From Sphaerisporangium sp. (GTDB lineage Bacteria > Actinomycetota > Actinomycetes > Streptosporangiales > Streptosporangiaceae), in assembly GCA_025964675.1 (NCBI GenBank), contig JAOPYI010000101.1, positions 1-64,000 of the forward strand: a DNA stretch of 64,000 nt, written 5' to 3'. A program made the position numbers and the translations under genes. Under the pieces are notes generated by a model. The model was not told the DNA's origin, ran no database searches, and worked only from the letters and a program-made list of their open reading frames with translations. Below, one piece after another: positions 8,316 through 15,528 of this stretch (position 1 is its first letter; each line of letters opens with the position of its first letter).

Positions 8316-8876
8316 CTAGAACTCGTCGGCGCCGGCGACCTGGCTGATCGGGAAGATGTGACACGAGGCGGCGCAGATGGTCTCCAGGGTGTGGATCGGA
8401 GTGCCGTCGGTGGCGTACCCCGCCCGCACGATCTGGACAACCCACTCCCCCGGGTCCAGCCGCAGGGTCTCGGCCTCGAAGTCGGTCGGCCGGCGCGCGA
8501 GCAGATGCTCTTCGGCGTGGCCGAAGCGGTGCCCGAGCGCCTCGATGCCGGCCTGCAGGCTGGGACGGACGAAGTCCGGTGCGCAGATCGGCGTGCCGGC
8601 GAAGAGGTCGAGGCGGAAGAAGCTTGTCGCGACGCGCACGGGAACGTCGCCGGCCAGCAGCAGCTTGCGCCGCGCCAGCACGTCCACCCCGGGCTCGACG
8701 CGCAGGGCGGCGGCGATGTGCTCGCTCGCGGGCTCGGGACCGACATGGAGCATGCGCCGGCCGGCACGGATGCCCTGCCGCTCGACCTCGGTGACGAACA
8801 ACGACGCCGACCCCCGCACCGCGGGCTCGGTGGGCAACCTCCGCCGCACCACCACCCGCCCCGCCCCAACTTCCAC
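8316..8876 (-). pseudogene. GntR/HutC-type regulator remnant: UTRA domain without the HTH
   Basis: The reading frame encodes a recognisable UTRA effector-binding domain, from SASLFVTEVERQGIRAG to the end (VQIVRAGYATDGTPIHTLET). The winged-helix DNA-binding domain expected at the N-terminus is missing. Upstream there is only room for a hairpin (8914-8954) and tRNA-Ala copy 2, so the 5' half was lost. If it is still translated, GTG 8876 with GGGAGG 11 nt upstream is a possible start (186 residues). The longer open frame to 9029 reads through the tRNA and is an artefact. It is most simply a remnant left by recombination at the tRNA locus. An effector-binding decoy is possible but unsupported. 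Confidence 0.65.
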
Positions 8877-8913
8877 GAACTCCGCAGCCTCCCACCGCTC
8901 CGTCGAAAGACCG

Positions 8914-8954
8914 AAGGGCGGCCGGGTCGGCGAATGTCGCCGGCGGCCGCCCTT
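8914..8954 (-). terminator. Hairpin after tRNA-Ala copy 2
   Basis: AAGGGCGGCCG (8914-8924) pairs with CGGCCGCCCTT (8944-8954). It lies 33 nt beyond the 3' end of tRNA-Ala copy 2 on the minus strand and is followed by a CGGTCTTTCG tail, consistent with tRNA transcript termination. Confidence 0.7.
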
Positions 8955-8987
8955 TGGCTGTCTGTGCTGCGTTCCTTGGACTCGGGG

Positions 8988-9060
8988 TGGAGCTATGGGG
9001 ATTCGAACCCCAGACCTCCTCCATGCCATGGAGGCGCGCTACCAGCTGCGCCATAGCCCC
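8988..9060 (-). tRNA. tRNA-Ala (anticodon GGC), copy 2
   Basis: 73 nt, identical in every base to copies 1 and 3, including G3-U70, loop ATGGCAT and A73; no encoded CCA. It lies between two broken genes: the HTH-less UTRA remnant downstream and the deleted ECF sigma gene on its other side. Confidence 0.97.
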
Positions 9061-9178
9061 TTGCGATGCGCCGACAGTCTATAGGAATCTGACCACCGCG
9101 TGGAAACGAAAGGCACGCGGCCGGGCCTGATGCCGACCGCATGTCACGCTCAAGGGGTGCCGAGGCGTCTGGTGAGAC

Positions 9179-9632
9179 ATGTCCGTTGAAATCTTCGAAC
9201 AGAACCGGCGGGTCCTCGCCGGGGTGGCGTACCGGATCCTGGGCGGCGCCGCGGACGCCGAAGATGTGGTGCAGGAAGCATGGCTGCGCTGGTCCGAGGT
9301 CGACGCTGCGCAGATCGACGACCCCAGGGCCTACCTGGTCCGGGTGACCAGCAGGCTCGCCATCGACCGGCTGAGACGGGTCAAGGCCCGCCGCGAGGCG
9401 TACGTCGGCCCGTGGCTGCCCGAGCCGATCAGCACCGAGCCCGACCTCGCGGAGCACGTCGAGCCGGCCGAGGTGAACGGCGGCCCCGGCGGCCGTCGTG
9501 ACCCTGGAGGGCAGGCCGGTCACGGTCATCTCGCTGGTCGTGGCCGACGGCATCGTTCAGACGATCTACCTCATCGCGAACCCGGAGAAGATCGCGCGAC
9601 TCGGATGGTCCGGTACGTCCAAGGACGGGTGA
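9179..9632 (+). pseudogene. Internally deleted and frameshifted ECF sigma factor (SigJ/ECF41 type)
   Basis: The N-terminus (MSVEIFEQNRRVLAGVAYRI, then DAEDVVQEAWLRW and AYLVRVTSRLAIDRL) is sigma region 2 of a SigJ-like ECF factor. After EPDLAEHVEPAE (about residue 97) it jumps directly to VNGGP, which belongs to the end of the C-terminal SnoaL-like domain. Region 4 and most of the SnoaL domain, roughly 150 or more residues in intact relatives, are gone. The rest of the C-terminus (VTLEGRPVTVISLVVADG, ending ANPEKIARLGWSG at the TGA at 9630) is in another frame. Reading CCCC at 9484-9487 as CCC restores VNGGPAAVVTLEG, so a 1-nt insertion also occurred. It cannot make a working sigma factor. 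Confidence 0.85.
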
Positions 9633-9642
9633 CGACACAGAC

Positions 9643-9676
9643 GACGGCTTGCGGCCCCCGATGGGCGCAAGCCGTC
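9643..9676. terminator. Hairpin 1 between the sigma remnant and the MFS gene
   Basis: GACGGCTTGCG (9643-9653) pairs perfectly with CGCAAGCCGTC (9666-9676). With the next hairpin it forms a tandem pair between convergent genes and can serve both strands. Confidence 0.7.
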
Positions 9677-9705
9677 TGTCAGGAACCACGCCGGTCACAC
9701 CCGCC

Positions 9706-9735
9706 GGCTCGCGCCACCCCCCGATGGCGCGAGCC
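9706..9735. terminator. Hairpin 2 between the sigma remnant and the MFS gene
   Basis: GGCTCGCGCCA (9706-9716) pairs perfectly with TGGCGCGAGCC (9725-9735). It ends 16 nt before the stop of the convergent MFS gene. Its loop shares CCCCCGATGG with hairpin 1, so the two may be diverged duplicates. Confidence 0.68.
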
Positions 9736-9751
9736 GTCCTGGAGGACCGAC

Positions 9752-10987
9752 TCAGGCTAGCTCGTCCTCCAAATAGCGGTCGCCCGCGGCGTACCAGCCG
9801 GTGAGGACCTGTGCCGCGATGACGGCGAACAGCAGCGCGAACGGCAGCGTCCAGCCGCCGGTCGCGGAGTAGAGCACGCCCACCACGAGCGGTCCGGCGC
9901 CGGCGATGAGGTATCCGGTGCTCTGCCCGAAGGCGGACAGCGCCGCGGTCACCTCCGGAGTGCGGGTGCGGAGCGCGAGAAGCGTGAGCGCCAGCGGGAA
10001 CGATCCCATCCCCACCCCCACCACGAGCACCCAGATCCACAGAGTGGACGCGGGTCCGGCCAGCATGCCGGTGAATCCGGCGACGTACAGCACGGCGAAA
10101 CCGAGGATCATCGGACGCTGGCTCGTTACACGCGCGGCGATCGCGGGCACGGCCAGCGCGACGGGGATGCCGAGGGCGGAGAACACGGCCAGGCTGACCC
10201 CCGCCTGGTCGCTGGTGTAACCCCTGTCCTGGAGGAGTTGCGGCAGCCAGCCGAACATCACGTAGGCGATGAGTGACTGAGTGCCGAAATATCCGGCTAT
10301 CGCCCAGGCCAGACGGGTGCGTACCAGTGCTCGGGGCCCGGCGTCGTCTCGCCCGCTGTACCGCTCCGGCTCACTGCGCAGGAGCGCAAGCCACGGAATG
10401 GCGGCCACAGCGGCGAGTGCCGCCCATACACCGAGGGCGACGTGCCAGTTGCCGTCGGCGGCCCGCTGGATCGGGACCGTCGCGGCTGCGGCGAGCATGG
10501 TGCCGACGGCCAGGGCCGTCGCGTAGAGGGTCGTCATGGCCCCGGTGCGGTGAGGGAAGTGGCGCTTGATCAGGGTCGGGATCAGCACGTTGCCGATCGC
10601 GCCCCCGGAGAGCGCCAGCACACTCGCCGCCAGGAAGACGAAGGTGGAGTCGACGAGCACGCGCACGAGCAGCCCGGCGCCGAGGACGACGAGCGCGCCG
10701 AGAAGCAGCCGGTGCTCGCCGACGCGCCGGGAGAGCGACGGGGTCGCCGCGCCGAACACCGCGAAGCAGAGCACGGGCAGGGTCGTGAGCAGGCCCGTGA
10801 CGACCCCCGACATGCCGAGTGTCTGGCTCACCTGCTGGAGCACCGGGCCGACGCTCGTGACGGCCGTGCGCAGGTTGAGCGCTGCCAGCACGATGCCGAG
10901 CACGACCAGCCACGCGAGGGACGCCGGACGGCCCGGCCTCTGCTCCGCTGCGGTGGTCGTGAGCCGATCCAGGGCAAGCACGCTCAT
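9752..10987 (-). CDS. MFS permease, CynX/NimT type
   Basis: 411 residues with about 12 hydrophobic segments. It starts MSVLALDRLTTTAAEQRP and then LAWLVVLGIVLAALNLRTAV, a typical opening for the CynX/NimT branch (cyanate, 2-nitroimidazole and related uptake or export). The loop LSRRVGEHRLLLGALVV follows TM2-3. The substrate cannot be told from sequence. GGAGG lies 13-14 nt before ATG 10987, rather far. A palindrome overlapping a good -10 box lies about 40 nt upstream, so the gene is probably repressible. No linked regulator is seen; in relatives a GntR gene is often adjacent. Confidence 0.82.
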   Translation of the reverse strand: MSVLALDRLTTTAAEQRPGRPASLAWLVVLGIVLAALNLRTAVTSVGPVLQQVSQTLGMSGVVTGLLTTLPVLCFAVFGAATPSLSRRVGEHRLLLGALVVLGAGLLVRVLVDSTFVFLAASVLALSGGAIGNVLIPTLIKRHFPHRTGAMTTLYATALAVGTMLAAAATVPIQRAADGNWHVALGVWAALAAVAAIPWLALLRSEPERYSGRDDAGPRALVRTRLAWAIAGYFGTQSLIAYVMFGWLPQLLQDRGYTSDQAGVSLAVFSALGIPVALAVPAIAARVTSQRPMILGFAVLYVAGFTGMLAGPASTLWIWVLVVGVGMGSFPLALTLLALRTRTPEVTAALSAFGQSTGYLIAGAGPLVVGVLYSATGGWTLPFALLFAVIAAQVLTGWYAAGDRYLEDELA

Positions 10988-11025
10988 ACCGGGGTCATTC
11001 CTCCGTCTGTCCAGGGGGGTTGTCG

Positions 11026-11040
11026 AATCATAGGATGATT
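11026..11040. promoter_or_regulatory. Operator overlapping the -10 box of the CynX-type MFS gene
   Basis: Perfect inverted repeat AATCAT-agg-ATGATT. On the minus strand it contains TATGAT (11032-11027), a 5 of 6 match to the -10 consensus. Binding here would block the promoter of the MFS gene starting at 10987. Confidence 0.5.
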
Positions 11041-11123
11041 GGACGTCCCTAATGTTAACAGACTATTTGGGCGGTCCTTTACTCGGGCAACGGACAGTAC
11101 ATAGCCGACATTCCCCGGCATGC

Positions 11124-11161
11124 GGAGAGGGGGCGGGGTCCGCGGACCCCGCCCCCTCTCC
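11124..11161. terminator. 38-bp perfect palindrome, terminator of the SRPBCC gene
   Basis: Arm GGAGAGGGGGCGGGGTCCG (11124-11142) is followed with no spacer by its exact reverse complement (11143-11161). It is about 95 nt past the stop of the SRPBCC gene (minus strand) and upstream of the MFS promoter. There is no T run, as is common for actinomycete terminators. Confidence 0.7.
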
Positions 11162-11256
11162 GAACCATCGGCCGAATCCGATCAGGGGAACCCCGGCGGC
11201 CCTGACCTGACCGGCTCCGTCCCCTCAGCGGGGACCACGGGCCACCGGCCGCACGG

Positions 11257-11997
11257 TCAGGCCAGGCGCTCCGGAGTGAGCGGCGGCTCGTCGTCCCAGC
11301 GCGGGGTGCCCTTGGGCGAGACGGGACCGCTGCCGGGCGCCGGGAGCGCCGTCTCCGGCGGGTACTCGCGCCCCACCCGCTGCGGCGGTATCGGGTCACC
11401 GGCGGAGTACGCCGGATCAGACCCGGTCGCCGTCGCGCCAGCGGCGGTCCCCCGCATGACGCCGGGCCCCGCGGTGGTGCCGGTGCCCGCCATCACGTCG
11501 GCGTCAGGAGCCGTACGGGCGGCGGCGCCGTAGTCGCTGTCGAGGGGCGTCGGCACCTCGCCACGCCAGCCGCCGTCCTCGTATCCCTTGGACTCGATGT
11601 ACTTCTTGAACCGCTCGAGGTCGCCGTGGACCCGCATGCGGACGAGCTGCAGCTTGTCGCCGACCGTCTCGACCATCCCCTCCGGGTCGAACTCCATCTG
11701 GAGCATGACCCGGGTGGTGTCGTCGGTGACGCGGTGGAACGTCACCACACCGGCCTGGCGGGGCTCCTCCAGGGAGCGCCACGCCAGCCGCTCGTCGGGT
11801 CGCTGTTCGGTGATCTCCGCCTCGAACTCACGGTGCACTCCCGCGACCTGGACGCTCCAGGCCAGGCGGGTGTCGTCGAGCTGCTTGACCGACTCCACGC
11901 CTTCCATGAAATCGGGGAAGCTCTCGAACTGGGTCCACTGGTTGTAGGCCGTCCGCACGGGCACGGCCACGTCGACCGAGTGCTCGATGGTGCTCAT
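11257..11997 (-). CDS. SRPBCC (polyketide cyclase/dehydrase-like) protein with disordered tail
   Basis: 246 residues from ATG 11997, with GGGAGGAAG upstream. Residues 1-150 form a START-like SRPBCC fold: MSTIEHSVDVAVPVRTAYNQ, FPDFMEGVESVKQLDD, and the long C-terminal helix VHGDLERFKKYIESKGYE. This is the same small family as YndB/COQ10-like stress proteins of actinomycetes. Residues from about 155 on are Ala/Gly/Pro-rich low complexity (VMAGTGTTAGPGVMRG and onward) and probably unstructured. The fold binds hydrophobic ligands; no ligand can be named. It is a single-gene unit ended by a long palindromic terminator. Confidence 0.8.
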   Translation of the reverse strand: MSTIEHSVDVAVPVRTAYNQWTQFESFPDFMEGVESVKQLDDTRLAWSVQVAGVHREFEAEITEQRPDERLAWRSLEEPRQAGVVTFHRVTDDTTRVMLQMEFDPEGMVETVGDKLQLVRMRVHGDLERFKKYIESKGYEDGGWRGEVPTPLDSDYGAAARTAPDADVMAGTGTTAGPGVMRGTAAGATATGSDPAYSAGDPIPPQRVGREYPPETALPAPGSGPVSPKGTPRWDDEPPLTPERLA

Positions 11998-12053
11998 CAG
12001 GCTTCCTCCCTCTTTGTGGGTACGGAGACCTGACCTGCCCCTCAAAGCGCCGC

Positions 12054-12443
12054 CTATTCGGCCTTCCGCGTGTGAAAAATCCAGTACAGGCCGATCACGG
12101 GAAGAACCAGGGGGATGAAGCCGTAACCGCTGCCGTACCCGGACCAGACGGTGGCGTGCGGGAAGGCGGCCGGATCCATGACGCTGAGCGTGCCGACGAT
12201 CAAGACCCCTGCCAGCTCGATTGAGCAGGCCGCGAGCGCGGTACGGCGGGCACCGCGCGCGAGCGCCACGGTGAGCAGAATGTAGACGGCGGCGGCGAAC
12301 GCGGACAGCACGTACGCGAGCGGAGCCTCGTGGTATTTCGTGGCGATCTGCACGGCCGCACGGGCTCCGGCGGCGAGCGCGAAGACGCCGTACAGGGCGA
12401 CGAGCAGGCGGCCGGGCCCGGTGTTCACCGGCATTCCGGTCAC
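12054..12443 (-). CDS. Small integral membrane protein, second gene of a pair
   Basis: 129 residues with four hydrophobic segments: LLVALYGVFALAAGARA, YVLSAFAAAVYILLTVAL, ALAACSIELAGVLIVGTL and FIPLVLPVIGLYWIFHTRK. The start is GTG 12443, which overlaps the stop of the preceding gene by 4 nt (GTGA) and so indicates translational coupling; ATG 12434 is an alternative. This is a conserved actinobacterial membrane pair of unknown function. A longer open frame to 12995 is a chance extension through the partner gene in another frame. Confidence 0.72.
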   Translation of the reverse strand: MTGMPVNTGPGRLLVALYGVFALAAGARAAVQIATKYHEAPLAYVLSAFAAAVYILLTVALARGARRTALAACSIELAGVLIVGTLSVMDPAAFPHATVWSGYGSGYGFIPLVLPVIGLYWIFHTRKAE

Positions 12444-12802
12444 GGCGTTCCCTGCCAGATCTGCAGCAGCCTGCCCACCATGACCGGGATGGCGAAGCAG
12501 GCGACGGCGGCGATGGCCGGCCCCCACCGGCTGCGCTCGCCGAGCCCCCAGAACGCCGCGACGGGTGGGATCAGGATCGTGCCGAGGAGGTAGCCGATGA
12601 ACGTCGCCGTCTCGCCGGGGCCGTGGCCGCCGATCACCTTGGAGATCCCGATGACGGCCTGCGCGAGCAGCGCGAGCTCCAGCAGGCCGAGCCCGGCGAG
12701 CAGCACCACGCCCATGGGCCTGTTCCTGACGGCCACGATCACGCACAGCACCGCCAGGACCAGCGAGCCGATGATGAGCGAGGTGGCCAGCGGGCCGATC
12801 AC
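12440..12802 (-). CDS. Small integral membrane protein, first gene of a pair
   Basis: 120 residues with four hydrophobic segments: LATSLIIGSLVLAVLCVIVA, VLLAGLGLLELALLAQAVIG, ATFIGYLLGTILIPPVAAFW and GPAIAAVACFAIPVMVGRL. The start is GTG 12802 with no clear ribosome site. It precedes and overlaps the second membrane gene by 4 nt, so the two products probably act together. No enzymatic motif is visible. The function is unknown. Confidence 0.72.
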   Translation of the reverse strand: MIGPLATSLIIGSLVLAVLCVIVAVRNRPMGVVLLAGLGLLELALLAQAVIGISKVIGGHGPGETATFIGYLLGTILIPPVAAFWGLGERSRWGPAIAAVACFAIPVMVGRLLQIWQGTP

Positions 12803-12888
12803 CGCTCGGCCGTGAGACTCGGGGACATGGCACGTAGATTATCGGCCGCCCACCTAGGCCTTCCGCGCGAGGAGCCCTCTCCTCCTCG

Positions 12889-13662
12889 TCAAGGCGGCGG
12901 CAAGAGGGCGCGGTATTCGCCCGACAGCTGTACCGTGACGTCGAAGAACTCCTCGCCGACGGCCTCGCGCAACGTGGCGAAGACCGCCTGGGCATGCTCC
13001 CGGGCCTGCTCGGGGGCCACGCCCTCGCGCTCCGCCACGCGACGCAGGAACTCCTCCAGCCGCATCCGCACGGCGGTCCCGGGCCCCGAGGCCATGCCCC
13101 GCTTCAGCGGCGCGTGCAGCCGGACGGGCAGCACGGCGAGCAAGTCCTCGATCTCTCCCGCCGCGATCCGCTCCGCCAGGGTCTCCAACACCGCCTCGGT
13201 GGCGCGGGCGGCCCCGCCGGCGTCGACCTCCGCGCGCTCCGCGACCTTCGCCAGGAACTCCTCCGCGGGCATGACCCGGATGTTCCGCCGCTGGGCCTCG
13301 GCCACCAGCGGCGCGAAGTCGTGCGGCAGATCGGCGGCCATGTCGTCGATCTCGTCGGCGCTCACCGCGTATCCCAGCGCCCAGAACACCGCACGGGCAT
13401 GCCGCTCGGCCGTCTCGACGTCGACCCCTTCTCGCTCGGCGACCCGGCGCAGGAACTCGTCCACGTCGAAAGGCTGAGGATCGGTCTCGGTGTAGATCCA
13501 CGACTTCATCTCCGGAGGGAGCTGCTGGAGTAGATCCCGGGCCTCACCCCGTGAGAGGCGTTCCGCCAGCGTCTCGAGCGTCGCACGCGTGGGGCGCTCG
13601 GCGCCCTCCATGTCGAGACCCGTCTGCTGCGCCACGATCCTGACGAACTCCGTGTATTCCAC
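12889..13662 (-). CDS. Tandem DUF2267 protein
   Basis: 257 residues, all helical, with an internal duplication. EFLRRVAEREGVDVETAERH recurs as EFLRRVAEREGVAPEQAREH, and TLETLAERLSRGEARDLLQQ recurs as VLETLAERIAAGEIEDLLAV. The protein is therefore two DUF2267 units in tandem. The first half of each unit carries the acidic LP(x)E/D motif region (DLLQQLPPEMKS). The start is GTG 13662 (VEYTEFVRIV) with GGGGAG 6 nt upstream; the frame opens earlier at 13716 but without a ribosome site. DUF2267 proteins are small, probably cytosolic and without a known function. The following 176 nt (13663-13838) hold no gene. Confidence 0.8.
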   Translation of the reverse strand: MEYTEFVRIVAQQTGLDMEGAERPTRATLETLAERLSRGEARDLLQQLPPEMKSWIYTETDPQPFDVDEFLRRVAEREGVDVETAERHARAVFWALGYAVSADEIDDMAADLPHDFAPLVAEAQRRNIRVMPAEEFLAKVAERAEVDAGGAARATEAVLETLAERIAAGEIEDLLAVLPVRLHAPLKRGMASGPGTAVRMRLEEFLRRVAEREGVAPEQAREHAQAVFATLREAVGEEFFDVTVQLSGEYRALLPPP

Positions 13663-13838
13663 GGCGGCTCCCCACCCCCGGTCGTACAGCGCCGCGCACG
13701 TCCCAGCGTCCACCACTGGCCGGCTGCCGGGAGAACGGGGCCGTCCCTACGTTCTCCCTGGTCAGCTACCCGGAGAACCGCATCGTCACCCCCGACCGGC
13801 CTGTTCGGCTCCGTACGCGGCCGTGCACCACACGACGG

Positions 13839-15401
13839 TCACGTGACGGTGTCGCCCGCCCCGCGGGGGGGCAGCAGCGTGTAGTCGGGGAAGTTGCCCG
13901 GCAGGCGCTCGCCTTCCGGGCCAAGCGTCACGGCGCGCACGAGCAGCTCGCCCCCGACGAACGCGCCGCGCCACGACGCCCCGAGACCGCCGAACAGCTC
14001 ATCGCGGTCGCCGCGCGAGCGCGGCGCGTTGACCCCGACCTTGAACGCGCGGACCTCGGACGCCAGCCGCCGGGCGGTCTCCTCCTCGTCGCAGGAGATG
14101 GTCGCCACCAGGGCCCCGTTGCTCGCGTTCATCGCGGCCAGGAACTCGGCCTCGGTGTCCACCAGCACGACGGTGTCGACCGGTCCGAACGGCTCGGCGT
14201 GGAACAGCGGCGAGGAGCCCGGCGGGGTGAGCAGCGCGACCGGCGCCAGGTAGGCGGAGGTGTCCTGGCCGGGGAGGAACCTCCCGTCGGCGAGCGACCC
14301 CTGGTAGAGGGGCACGCCTCCCCTGGCTATCGCCTCGCCGACCTGGTCGGCCAGCTCCTTGGCCTTCGTACCGTTGATCAGCGGCCCGAAGTCCAGCTCG
14401 GGCAGCGGGTCGCCCGGATCCTGGACCGCGAGCGGGTGGCCGAACCGCACCGAGCGGACGGCGGACAAGTAGGTGTCCAGGAACTCGTGGAACAGCGAGC
14501 GCTGCACCACGAACCGCGGGTACGCCGTGCAGCGCTGCTTGCCGTAGTCGAAGGTCTTGCGCAGCTGCGCCGACAGCAGCTCCCAGTTGCCGTACTCCCA
14601 GACGCCCCAGCAGTTGAGCCCTTCTTGCTCCAGGACGTGCCGCCGGTCGAGGCCGGCGAGCGAGGTGGCCACCTGGCTTCCGGAGCCCCTGCCGCCGACG
14701 AAGGAGACGCACCCGAGGTCGGGTCCGCGCACCAGCGCCGGGGACAGCTCCCCGCCCCCGCCGCTCACCAGCGTGATCGGCAGGCCCTCATGGGCGGCGA
14801 GGGCGCAGGCCAGCGTCAGGCACGCGAGCCCCCCGTCCGTGGGGGTCTTGGCGATGACGGCGTTCCCCGCGAGGGCCTGCACCAGCATCGCGTGCATGAG
14901 AACGCTCATCGGGTAGTTCCAGCTCGCGATGTTGCTGACCGGGCCGTGCAGCGGGGTACGGCCCGCCACCATGCCCTCGATCTCCTGGACGTACCACCGC
15001 ACGCCCTCGACGCACCGGTCGACGTCAGCGCACGCCGTCTTCCACGGTTTGCCGATCTCCCACACCAGCAGCAGCGCGAGCAGGTCGCGGTGGGCGCTGA
15101 TCGCGTCGAGCGCCGCCGTCACCCGCGCGGCGCGCTCGGGCAGCGGCACGTGCCGCCACTGCCGGTGCTCGTCGACGCTCGCCCGTACCGCCCTGAAGGC
15201 GGCGGACCGGTCGAGGCGGGGCGGGCCGGCCATGGCGGTCCCGTCGACCGGGGAGAAGTCCGGCGCCGGGTGGCCGTCCCGCCGCCAGTGCCCTCCCCAC
15301 AGGTTCAGCACGCGGTCGTCGTTGAAGGCCTCGGGCGCCGCCGCGAGGCACCGCTCGTAGGCGTCGGACCAGGCGGTGGCGGGTTTGAGCGCGAGCGGCA
15401 T
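13839..15401 (-). CDS. NAD(P)-dependent aldehyde dehydrogenase
   Basis: 520 residues. ALDH superfamily features: oxyanion Asn in ASWNYPM (N162), general-base Glu in LEQEG (E258), catalytic Cys in GKQRCTAYPRF (C291), and a C-terminal PFGPVDTVV block. It lies 127 nt downstream of gcl on the same strand, at the end of the glyoxylate operon. That position suggests a small C2-C3 aldehyde substrate such as glyoxylate, glycolaldehyde or tartronate semialdehyde; this is inference. The sequence deviates from common ALDHs at the usual ELGGK site (here EQEGL), so it belongs to an outlying branch. There is no operator of the island type directly in front of it, so it is probably read through from sucC. 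Confidence 0.85.
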   Translation of the reverse strand: MPLALKPATAWSDAYERCLAAAPEAFNDDRVLNLWGGHWRRDGHPAPDFSPVDGTAMAGPPRLDRSAAFRAVRASVDEHRQWRHVPLPERAARVTAALDAISAHRDLLALLLVWEIGKPWKTACADVDRCVEGVRWYVQEIEGMVAGRTPLHGPVSNIASWNYPMSVLMHAMLVQALAGNAVIAKTPTDGGLACLTLACALAAHEGLPITLVSGGGGELSPALVRGPDLGCVSFVGGRGSGSQVATSLAGLDRRHVLEQEGLNCWGVWEYGNWELLSAQLRKTFDYGKQRCTAYPRFVVQRSLFHEFLDTYLSAVRSVRFGHPLAVQDPGDPLPELDFGPLINGTKAKELADQVGEAIARGGVPLYQGSLADGRFLPGQDTSAYLAPVALLTPPGSSPLFHAEPFGPVDTVVLVDTEAEFLAAMNASNGALVATISCDEEETARRLASEVRAFKVGVNAPRSRGDRDELFGGLGASWRGAFVGGELLVRAVTLGPEGERLPGNFPDYTLLPPRGAGDTVT

Positions 15402-15528
15402 GTGTTGCCTCCTCGATCGGACTCCGGACGGGACGTGGCAGCAGCGTTTACGCGAAAATGACGGCGTTCAGGCGGGCATGACGCTACGGGGGAGACCTCT
15501 TCGGCCACTCGACGCCGGCTGGTCGACC

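Noticed and set aside
8988-9060. Repeated peptide-coding segment (GYGAAGSAPPWHGGG and similar) seen in three places
   Set aside because: It is only the translation of the three identical tRNA-Ala genes.
12054-12995. A single 313-codon gene on the minus strand
   Set aside because: Its first 180 codons are Arg/Gly-rich and overlap the 12440-12802 membrane gene in another frame. The real unit is the 129-residue membrane protein starting at GTG 12443.
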